From assembly GCF_900095135.1 (NCBI RefSeq), contig NZ_LT605205.1, forward strand, positions 3,596,001 through 3,660,000: a DNA stretch of 64,000 nucleotides, read 5' to 3'. The notes below the pieces were generated by a model. The model saw only the letters and a program-made list of their open reading frames with translations. It was not told where the DNA came from and made no database searches. The position numbers were made by a program, and so were the translations under genes. Within the stretch, counting starts at the first letter, position 1; every line of letters starts with the position of its first letter. This DNA comes from Proteiniphilum saccharofermentans. GTDB taxonomy: Bacteria; Bacteroidota; Bacteroidia; Bacteroidales; Dysgonomonadaceae. Below are positions 28,562 to 35,728 of the stretch, one piece after another.

Positions 28562-30034
28562 AGCTCCATGATTTGATCGTACCGGTTTATCTTGCTTCTC
28601 TCGGGGATGTATGCATCCGTGTCATACTGACTTGTTTGAACACCGTCATGCAACACGCTTACAACAGGCAAGGGCTTCTTCTCCCGGCGTTTTAACTCCC
28701 GGTAATGTGATGCGGCTTCTTTCAGGTAAAGGGCGTTGTAGAGCCCATTGTCGAGGCAGTAATCAAGTGCACTGCCAACGATCTCCTCACCATATTCGCC
28801 CATCACCTCCCTTATCATTTTCAGATTGTCTCTCAGATAACGGGGCTTATACTTGTGTATCTCCTCTTACCTTGCCTTTTTCAAGACTGACGGGGTGCTC
28901 GGCCAGAAGGATGCCTTGCCGGTTGGAAAGCGAAAGGGTGCCATCCTTGACCTTGAGTAATACCTCCGGTCCCTTCCCGTTATAGGTGCCATATGGGACC
29001 CTGTAGAAGTTCCCCTTGTAACTGATTGTGTTATCTTTTCTCACCGTGTAGGTGGGAATCTCATCCCGGGGGATTGCCGGTGAGGGGCGAAAAAAGGAGA
29101 GATGCTCCTTTTCAATCAACCACACGTCATGGGGCAGGCGCTTCGTCGTGGCATGTTTGGTGCCGTTCGCCTTGCGCTCCAACCAGCTCAGGACTTCCTC
29201 GTTGAGGCGATCTATATCGTGAAAGGTACGCGCGCGAAGAAAGTTGTTTTTCACGTATCCTACCACGTTCTCGACCCGGCCTTTGCTCTGGGGATCGGCC
29301 TTGCGGCAGAACTCAACGCTGATACCGCGTTCATCCCTGTAGCGACGAAAATCATCAGCCAGGAGATAATCGCCAAGGTTCTCACTTTTCAGAAACACCG
29401 AGTCCTGATCATAGAGAAGCTTCCCGGGGATACCCTCTATATACTTGAAGGCCTGCTCGTGAGCCTGGACGGCTGTTTTCCCGGTGAAGGGAGTTGTTTG
29501 GAAAAACACATATTTGTAGCGACTGCGTGACAGGACAAGGGCAAAAAAATAAACCCTGCGCCTACTGCCGTCCAAACGTCGCATCTGTGCTGTACCGAAG
29601 TCAACCTGCGCCTGGCTGCCATATGCAAACTCTTCCAGGGCTTCCGTCTGGCGGATCTTCTCCGGTACAGGGATCTTCTCCTGACGCCGCACGTGCTGGA
29701 CAAAGTTGTATACAGTCTTGCTGTTCACCTTCGGCAAGTCGGCGTATTTCTCCTTCAGCCGGTCTTCTATCACTGCCGCCGGCAAACCATTGTCTATACT
29801 CAATAAGGAAAGAACGTCCGGGTAATATGGCGACAGAACAAGTTCGTATACACGTTGTTTCATTGAAAACTCATGAAACTCTTCTTCACTCATCTTCTTG
29901 TACCTGGAAACAGTTCTGCGATCAACACCCAACTTTTTTGCAATTTTACTGTCCGAATTGCCCGGATTACTGGAAAGTTCTTTAACTTCGTACCACATAC
30001 GTACCTTTCTAAGGTCATGTATCTGAGTCTTCAT
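28558..30034 (-). pseudogene. istA: IstA transposase, split by a +1 frameshift
   Basis: Frame one (30034 to 28847) gives 395 residues: an N-terminal HTH (IAKKLGVDRRTVSRYKK) and an RNase H-fold DDE core (QVDFGTAQ, LLYDQDSVFL, DPQSKGRVENVVGYVKNN). It then ends early at EKGKVRGDTQV. The next frame supplies the missing C-terminus (about 99 residues from HKYKPRYLRDNLKMI to QIMEL) and reaches istB. The two frames overlap only near 28847-28868, where one extra G in a GG pair would explain the break. An insertion mutation or a sequencing error is likelier than programmed frameshifting, as no slippery heptamer is in phase. Confidence 0.85.
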
Positions 30035-30091
30035 AGTGTTTGTATTTTCGTGAATTACAAATATATGAAGACTCTTCTTTAACCCTTTTTA

Positions 30092-30145
30092 TGTACATTG
30101 CATATTGCCAATTTCTGTACATTCAATCTTGCCGAAAATTGTACA
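30092..30145. repeat. Right terminal repeats of the IS21 element
   Basis: Three TGTACA cores at a 24-bp period, the inverted counterpart of 27705-27758. The outermost T at 30140 to A at 30145 marks the element edge. Confidence 0.85.
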
Positions 30146-30273
30146 TGCGAAGTTACTGATTACAAAGATATCAGAACATAAAACAGGCGATCAAAACTTC
30201 AATTAAAAACACGAATTGATCGAATATCTGCAAAAAAGAAGGGGAACTTATTTCAAAATACCAAAAATATGCG

Positions 30274-30281
30274 TATTTTTG
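30274..30281 (+). promoter_or_regulatory. -7 box of the tRNA-Leu gene
   Basis: TATTTTTG matches TAnnTTTG and lies 19 bases before the tRNA. No clear -33 TTG was seen. Confidence 0.5.
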
Positions 30282-30299
30282 CATCCACTTTTTGGCAAT

Positions 30300-30383
30300 G
30301 CCCAGATGGCGGAATTGGTAGACGCGCTGGTCTCAAACACCAGTGGATTCACTTCCATGCCGGTTCGATCCCGGCTCTGGGTA
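30300..30383 (+). tRNA. tRNA-Leu (anticodon CAA)
   Basis: The 84-nt sequence folds as a class II tRNA. The acceptor GCCCAGA pairs with TCTGGGT (with G-U at the end). The D-arm is GGCGGAATTGGTAGACGC. The anticodon stem CTGGT/ACCAG encloses loop CTCAAAC with anticodon CAA. A short variable arm and the T-arm CCGGTTCGATCCCGG follow, then discriminator A. CCA is not encoded. Its 3' end is the integration site of the island that follows, and the tRNA remains whole. Confidence 0.95.
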
Positions 30384-30384
30384 C
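30371..30384 (+). other. attL: left attachment core in the tRNA 3' end
   Basis: CCGGCTCTGGGTAC at the end of the tRNA is repeated exactly at 39072-39085, beyond the integrase. Sequence on either side differs. Confidence 0.85.
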
Positions 30385-30390
30385 GATTTT

Positions 30391-30430
30391 AAAACGCTAA
30401 ATATTTAATAATAAAATATTTAGCGTTTTT
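30391..30430 (+). terminator. Terminator downstream of tRNA-Leu, supplied by the island
   Basis: AAAACGCTAAATATTT pairs with AAATATTTAGCGTTTT around a short loop and ends in a T-run, seven bases after the tRNA. Confidence 0.88.
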
Positions 30431-30440
30431 GTTTCACCTC

Positions 30441-30467
30441 CCGTGTCCGCAATTTGTCCGCATTTTT
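30441..30467 (+). repeat. 27-bp island end repeat, copy 1 (left)
   Basis: Identical and in the same orientation as 38923-38949. It contains TGTCCGCA twice at an 11-bp period, a layout that suits integrase arm-type binding sites. It is 56 bp inside attL. The remaining bases to 30772 hold no gene I can support. Confidence 0.85.
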
Positions 30468-30772
30468 TGGGAAGTTGGAAAAAATTATAGTCTTTTAGCA
30501 ATATTTTATACTGCCTAAATACCAGAATTGGCTTAGTAAATCATTATTACTTTCTATCTATACGTCAAAACAAGCATCTTTGTTCCCGTCAAGTAAAAAG
30601 GAAACGACCTGCTGGGAAGCAACCCACCAGCGATAACCTGACTGACTGAAATATCAAGGGCTAAAATCCCTATCAATATACCATGCTATTCTAGGGAATT
30701 ATTCCTTAGAAAAATCATCTTATTGAATCTAACAAAACCGCCTTACAATCAGAGCAAGTCCATACTTTCACC

Positions 30773-33661
30773 TTAATCAGCTGAATACTCAATATCAATT
30801 TGAGTTATTTCATCTATTGCATCAAACAAATCTATAAAATACATAAATACCTTCCTATCATGTACCCCTCTAACCAGTTTTGAGAATCCAGCCTTCTTTG
30901 ATTCTTTAATCTTATATACATCTGGGATATCTGTTTTTTCGACTACACCGCTGTCTATAAGGAACTGATGCCCAAAATAATGTTCAACCTCAAAAAAATT
31001 GAAAGATTGATCCTTCTTCAAGTAAACATCCATTTCTCCCGGCACTGGTAAAAGTAGGGCATAAATATTACTATCTCTATGTTTTCGAACTGTATCCTTC
31101 TTATTTTTAATAAAAACTGATTCTTTTAAGCCTCTAAATTCTTGTAACCCTTTTGAATCATGGTCAAAAATCCCAATTACTATATCATCTTCTTCTATTA
31201 GTGGCTTACAATTTGATATAGACTTTGCAACTTCTGAAGCTCCTCCTCCGGATACATTACCACTCGATTTAATACTCCAATACGGGCTACTACCATTTGT
31301 CAAAACATAGTATGCGTGTTCGATAATTTCAGCATCGGTTTTTCCCTCAACTACTAGCTGTACCTTTTTGTCTGACAATACAGTATCAAGTTTAGTAAAC
31401 CGAACTCTACTGGCAGGTAATTTTATTAATTCTTTTACGGGCTCTGATATTTTTGGGAAATAATTTTCTCGAATTTCTTTTTTTAGTTTATCATACTTCT
31501 CTCCCCCTAGCGTTGAGAAAGAAAAATCAAGAATTGAGTATAAGGTTGGTTCTTTCATTATTGAATCATCATCAATAATTGTTTCCAAAGCCTTACTGTA
31601 AGATATTCTTCTTGAGTCTAATATTAAGGCAATGGTTACTGATTTTAATGCAAAAATAACCTTTTTGGTTTTCTTATATTCTTCATACAAACGACAGAAA
31701 GCCATTTTTAGGGGTTCTTTAACTGTAATCGAATTAAAGTTCTCATAAAAATATAAGAGATTCATTATTTGAAGAATGGGAATAGAATAATTTTTGAAAA
31801 GAACCATATCGTCCGCAGCTAGTTTAATTAGGACTTCTGTAGACTTGGTATTTAAATCAATAGCCTCATGTATAGCCTCTTCTCTTAGCTTATTGTCAGT
31901 TTGATATAGAGCTTGTAATAAATACCCAGAACCCAATACACCAGAAATATACTGGTTTAACTGATTCGCATTTCTAAGTTTCTTTATAATCTTCTCCAAG
32001 AAAACGGGCATATCCTTAGACTTACCTGCGTAGAATATCCCAGAATTCTGCCATTTAAAATCAAAGAAATTTTCAACTAATAAATCCTCTTTATCACGTC
32101 TATGTTTAAAGATTTCAACAGCAGCATAATATTCCATATAAGAATCATGACTAAACTGAACCCATTTATTATCCTTTACAATCAATACGCCAGTATTATC
32201 TATCAAATATTCCAAAACTTCCTCTAATGAGCCTTTTCTAATAGGTAGTGTTTTCCCATTGAAGTATTTATTAAAGTAATGAAAAAACTCATCTTTAGTC
32301 AATGGCGTATGTTTATCATTCTCCAACAAGTATAGTGCATATAAAGACAGAATCCTTTCTTTAAATGATATATCGACAAACTCAATTCTACTAGACACGG
32401 TCAATCGCCCTATTATTAATGAATTGAAATTATCATAAATATCAGCAATTGTTGCAGGTATTTCTAAATTATTTTCCTCATATAGAATTGAAATCAGCGA
32501 TAGTGTTAAGGGTGTAATCGGGAGCCTTTCAATTATTCTATTTTCCTTCAGAGCCTCCAACAGAGATTCTGTTTTAGCGTTTTCACCCAAGAAAAACTTT
32601 GAAATAAATTTCTTTACTTGCTCTGTATTAAATTTTTCTATATGATACGAATCAAATAAGCTATCTGATAACGATTCCATTTTATCGGAATTTCTCGAAG
32701 ATATGACATACCTAAAATTATATCTTTCTGAGAGGTTCTTCAATTCTATCAATATTCCTTTTTGTTCATCCTCACTAAACTCATCAATGCTGTCAATCAA
32801 CAAGCGGACATGATAACTACGAGAAATATCCAATAAGCTTTCAAGAGCAAAAAAGGTTGACAGTTTTTTTATGACCAATTTTTCTATCTCACAGTTGGTT
32901 TCATAAATTTCTATCGTTGATATATATATCGGTATATTTCGAATAGTAGTATTCTCATCAAGATTCAAGGAAATGAGTTGTTCTCCGATTTTTTTAAGAA
33001 AAGTAGATTTCCCTGCACCTGCATCACCCGAGAGAATTGTTGGCTTAGTAGATTTAATAATATCATCTATTGTTACTCTTTTTCGAACAGGCGTTTGGGT
33101 TGTTTTATCTTCATAGAAATGTATGATTCTAGGTTCAATATAGATATCTAATAACTTTTGGTATTTATCATTGAATATTTTCAGTTTCTTCAGTTCTGTA
33201 TCCTTTGATAGACTGTCACAAAAATGTTTTTCATATTCAATCAAATTCAAATCTTTGTGCTTCCAAAAGTCATTGTAATTTTCATTTATAAGGTCGATTA
33301 ACCGGTCACGCCCGATGAAATTCAGTTTAAAATGAGTAATTTTCTGAGAAATTGTCTTTTCAAACCCACTTGATATATTTTTTTCAGAAACAAGATATAC
33401 AACATTGGCCATATGAGTATCTTGATACTTTACGATAGTATCATAAATGCTGCCTATATCAACATTTCCACTAAGACGCTGTTCTAAAAGTATGAATAAA
33501 AACTTCTCTGAACTAAGAGGACTTTTATTAATAGCAACTATTGCATTACTATCCACCACCACCTCATTGTATCCCAGATATTTGATTAAATTAACCATTA
33601 AGCCTTTCAAGTCGGCTATACTCAATTCCTCAATTTTTTTTATTTTACTTTTTCCTATCAT
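30773..33661 (-). CDS. REase-like / NACHT NTPase / TOPRIM-like fusion, candidate defence protein
   Basis: This 962-residue protein has three recognisable parts. Residues 1-125 look like an Mrr-type restriction-endonuclease fold (VAINKSPL, LLEQRL, a VVYLVSEK strand, FIGRDRLIDLINEN), but EQR stands where E/QxK is usual, so catalysis is doubtful. Residues 205-370 are a NACHT/STAND NTPase, with Walker A GDAGAGKST (212-220) and Walker B VRLLIDSIDEF (285-295). A long helical region (about 400-750) could be the sensor. Residues about 765-870 carry TOPRIM-like signatures, VVEGKTDAEII and IGIFDHDSKG, as in OLD-type nucleases. NACHT fusions with effector nucleases are known antiphage proteins. This exact combination I do not recognise. 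It lies in a tRNA island. Confidence 0.8.
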   Translation of the reverse strand: MIGKSKIKKIEELSIADLKGLMVNLIKYLGYNEVVVDSNAIVAINKSPLSSEKFLFILLEQRLSGNVDIGSIYDTIVKYQDTHMANVVYLVSEKNISSGFEKTISQKITHFKLNFIGRDRLIDLINENYNDFWKHKDLNLIEYEKHFCDSLSKDTELKKLKIFNDKYQKLLDIYIEPRIIHFYEDKTTQTPVRKRVTIDDIIKSTKPTILSGDAGAGKSTFLKKIGEQLISLNLDENTTIRNIPIYISTIEIYETNCEIEKLVIKKLSTFFALESLLDISRSYHVRLLIDSIDEFSEDEQKGILIELKNLSERYNFRYVISSRNSDKMESLSDSLFDSYHIEKFNTEQVKKFISKFFLGENAKTESLLEALKENRIIERLPITPLTLSLISILYEENNLEIPATIADIYDNFNSLIIGRLTVSSRIEFVDISFKERILSLYALYLLENDKHTPLTKDEFFHYFNKYFNGKTLPIRKGSLEEVLEYLIDNTGVLIVKDNKWVQFSHDSYMEYYAAVEIFKHRRDKEDLLVENFFDFKWQNSGIFYAGKSKDMPVFLEKIIKKLRNANQLNQYISGVLGSGYLLQALYQTDNKLREEAIHEAIDLNTKSTEVLIKLAADDMVLFKNYSIPILQIMNLLYFYENFNSITVKEPLKMAFCRLYEEYKKTKKVIFALKSVTIALILDSRRISYSKALETIIDDDSIMKEPTLYSILDFSFSTLGGEKYDKLKKEIRENYFPKISEPVKELIKLPASRVRFTKLDTVLSDKKVQLVVEGKTDAEIIEHAYYVLTNGSSPYWSIKSSGNVSGGGASEVAKSISNCKPLIEEDDIVIGIFDHDSKGLQEFRGLKESVFIKNKKDTVRKHRDSNIYALLLPVPGEMDVYLKKDQSFNFFEVEHYFGHQFLIDSGVVEKTDIPDVYKIKESKKAGFSKLVRGVHDRKVFMYFIDLFDAIDEITQIDIEYSAD

Positions 33662-33758
33662 AACCTATAGTATTAATAATTCTGGTCTTTATTGTTGGCT
33701 GTTTTTATTTGTACCCTACTAATTTTAGGTCTATCCCCTTTACAATTATTACCTCTAC

Positions 33759-33923
33759 TCACCTGTTAGGCAACATTTCTTGAAATTCCGTTAGCGTCTT
33801 ACAATAATCAGCTTCTTCTATTTCTTCAAGATTCATAAGTTGATATAACTTAATCCCCATATCTGACAATGCACAGTTACCGATTGTACCACCAAGGGTG
33901 ACAGGTCCCCGACGTTGAAAAAC
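33759..33923 (-). pseudogene. Truncated gene tail left of the IS3-family element
   Basis: On the minus strand an open frame of about 55 codons runs out of the IS end to a TGA at 33759-33761. It includes GPVTLGGTIGNCALSDMG and NLEEIEEADYCKTLTEFQ, with protein-like composition and no start codon of its own. It is the C-terminal remnant of a gene that once lay about 100 bases upstream of the NACHT gene in the same direction. It may have been that gene's operon partner. The product is not recognised. The remaining bases of the 33662-33991 gap hold only the NACHT gene's upstream region and the IS end. Confidence 0.55.
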
Positions 33924-33991
33924 GGACAGTTGGAGTTACTAACTTTGCTGGGACAAAAAGTTAAGCATAAAAAACTTACATTTGTCAAAGT

Positions 33992-34291
33992 ATGAGAAAA
34001 CAAAGAACACATTATGACAAGGCATTTAAAGATAATGCCGTCAAATTAAGTTTCGAGCGGAAGAATGTTTCCGAACTCGCACACGAATTGGGCATATCAC
34101 CTGCACTATTGTATCGCTGGTGCAAAGAGTACCGGGAACGTGGGGAAAGCAGTTTCCCGGGCAACGGAGTCCGTTCTCGTGAAAGAGAAGCCGGAAGGGT
34201 TGCAGAACTGGAAAAACGCCTTAAAGAGGCTGAAACAGAGCGTGACATATTAAAAAAAGCCTTAGGCATCATCTCCACGAGCGATCGTTGA
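33992..34291 (+). CDS. IS3-family transposase OrfA
   Basis: The 99-residue protein has an HTH (VSELAHELGISPALLYRWCKEY) that binds the IS ends, followed by a leucine-zipper-like helix (VAELEKRLKEAETERDILKKAL) for oligomerisation. It ends just past a slippery A-run where ribosomes can shift into orfB. Confidence 0.93.
   Translation: MRKQRTHYDKAFKDNAVKLSFERKNVSELAHELGISPALLYRWCKEYRERGESSFPGNGVRSREREAGRVAELEKRLKEAETERDILKKALGIISTSDR
34252..34258 (+). other. Programmed -1 frameshift site of the IS3-family transposase
   Basis: A run of seven A read in frame as TTA AAA AAA GCC. A -1 slip here continues through SLRHHLHERSLIYQFIK directly into the orfB frame, giving the OrfAB fusion transposase usual for IS3. 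Confidence 0.75.
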
Positions 34292-35181
34292 TTTATCAAT
34301 TTATAAAGGATTACAACTCGAGGGAGTGGACGATTGGGATGATGTGCAGAGTATTGAGTGTATCTCGCAGCAGTTATTACCGTTGGATTAAGAACCCTAT
34401 AAATAAACGAGAACAAAAGCATATGGAACTTAGCCGAGAGATTAAAGATGCATACTTCGATGCCAAGGGGCGCAACGGCAGTCCCAGGTTGGCTAAAGAT
34501 TTGCAAGCATCCGGAGTCAATGTTTCCAGAACAACTGTTGCCCGTCATATGAGAAATATGGGATTGCGCAGCAAGCTTTCTAAGAAGTTTAGGGTAACCA
34601 CTGATGCATCCCACAATTACAATGTAGCGCCTAATTTGCTTAACCGTGAGTTCAATCAAAAAGAACCAATGAGGGCTTGTGTGTCCGACATTACTTACAT
34701 CTGCTGTAAGGATGGATTCCTTTACCTTACGTGCGTGATTGATCTTTTTGATCGAAAACTCATTGGGTGGTCTATCAGCGATAATTTGACTGCTTCCGGC
34801 ACTGTCATACCGGCTATCAGGATGGCCAACCGAAACAGACCGTTTAAAGAAGGGATGATCTTTCACTCTGACAGGGGCATTCAATATGCCTGCAAACAGA
34901 CCGTTAATTTGTTGCAGTACCATAGGGTAGAGCAAAGCATGAGCGGGAAAGGCAACTGTTGGGATAATGCGGTGGCTGAAAGTTTCTTTAAATCTTTCAA
35001 AACCGAGTTGATTTATGGTACCAAGCTTAAAACAAAAGAGCAGATGTGCTTGGATGTATTTGAATATATTGAATCCTGGTATAATCATAAAAGAAGATTC
35101 TCAGCATTGGGTAATTTGACTATTGATGAATTTTGGAAACAGTACAATATTAAAAAACAATTAATTAAAAATGTTGCTTAA
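34288..35181 (+). CDS. IS3-family transposase OrfB (DDE catalytic part)
   Basis: The 297-residue frame carries the retroviral-integrase-like DDE core: Asp in CVSDITYICC, Asp in FHSDRGIQYA, and Glu in GNCWDNAVAESFFKSFKTE. An N-terminal HTH_21-like part (IKDAYFDAKGRNGSPRLAKD) precedes it. In life it is made mainly as an OrfAB fusion by the -1 shift at 34252-34258. The catalytic residues are all present, so the copy may be active. Confidence 0.93.
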   Translation: MIYQFIKDYNSREWTIGMMCRVLSVSRSSYYRWIKNPINKREQKHMELSREIKDAYFDAKGRNGSPRLAKDLQASGVNVSRTTVARHMRNMGLRSKLSKKFRVTTDASHNYNVAPNLLNREFNQKEPMRACVSDITYICCKDGFLYLTCVIDLFDRKLIGWSISDNLTASGTVIPAIRMANRNRPFKEGMIFHSDRGIQYACKQTVNLLQYHRVEQSMSGKGNCWDNAVAESFFKSFKTELIYGTKLKTKEQMCLDVFEYIESWYNHKRRFSALGNLTIDEFWKQYNIKKQLIKNVA

Positions 35182-35182
35182 C

Positions 35183-35677
35183 TTATTGTCTCAAATAAGT
35201 TGGCAATTCCAATTCTCCTCTTGCATATAATTCGATGCAACTATCGAGACGATATAATTCATCATCCGTAACATAAGGAGCCATCGCTAAATGCGAATAT
35301 TCAATGAATAGGTTGATTTTCTCATTTTGCTTTTCGATATGGCGTTTTTCGGCATCTTTCCTTATATCTTCTATGGATGGTTTTTGTATTCTTTTTTCTT
35401 CATTGAGAACATTATCATCTGTGATGATTATTGCAGTTCTCTTTTTATTCGGCAGTTTTTTCATAATCCACGGGACAATAACATGAGACAATGTTGCCAG
35501 AATAATCAGATACGCGATAACGCACACGCCAAGGATAATCACAAAGGTCAAATTTGCCGTACCTGTATCAATTTCTTTTTCAAGGACAATCAATCTGCCT
35601 ACCATCGCTATTGTCAAACCGACAATAGAAACTATCAGTAGTAGAATGATATGGCTATTGATTTTACGATAATCCAT
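35183..35677 (-). CDS. Small two-helix membrane protein, C-terminus replaced by IS sequence
   Basis: The 164-residue product begins with two membrane helices (about 8-28 and 43-70: LLLIVSIVGLTIAMVG, FVIILGVCVIAYLIIL), then a charged cytoplasmic part (KKLPNKKRTA onward) and a helical end (DDELYRLDSCIELYARG). The last 8-11 residues, ending PTYLRQ, are encoded by the inverted repeat of the IS3-family element, so the natural C-terminus has been lost. No family is recognised. It is on the same strand as the AlbA-type gene upstream and the NACHT gene beyond the IS, and may once have been part of that gene row. Confidence 0.6.
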   Translation of the reverse strand: MDYRKINSHIILLLIVSIVGLTIAMVGRLIVLEKEIDTGTANLTFVIILGVCVIAYLIILATLSHVIVPWIMKKLPNKKRTAIIITDDNVLNEEKRIQKPSIEDIRKDAEKRHIEKQNEKINLFIEYSHLAMAPYVTDDELYRLDSCIELYARGELELPTYLRQ

Positions 35678-35728
35678 GTTGATGTCGTTTTCCTAATTAA
35701 GCAAGATCATACCAAAAAGACATGATAA

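Larger units (their letters stand above)
27705..30145 (-). mobile_element. IS21-family insertion sequence (istA frameshifted)
   Basis: The element of about 2.44 kb carries istA and istB on the minus strand. Each end has three TGTACA cores spaced exactly 24 bp apart (27705, 27729, 27753 and 30092, 30116, 30140), in inverted orientation and separated by GGCAA-type sequence. This is the multi-repeat terminus expected for IS21. No matching target-site duplication was found at the flanks. It sits between manC and the tRNA-Leu gene and breaks no recognisable gene. Confidence 0.88.
33924..35218 (+). mobile_element. IS3-family insertion sequence
   Basis: The element of about 1.3 kb has two overlapping frames (orfA, orfB) and imperfect inverted ends of about 40 bp. 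The left end starts GGACAGTTGGAGTTACTAAC, and the right end read in reverse starts GGAGAATTGGAATTGCCAAC. The strict IS edge may be the TGG inside these (33931 and 35211). No target duplication was found, so a deletion may have accompanied insertion. It has cut the tail of one gene (33759-33923) and replaced the end of another (35183-35677). Confidence 0.85.

Noticed and set aside
27699-30151. A target-site duplication flanking the IS21 element.
   Set aside because: The bases outside the two ends do not match at lengths of 4-8.
33915-35225. A target-site duplication flanking the IS3-family element.
   Set aside because: No 3-4 base match was found at either possible edge.
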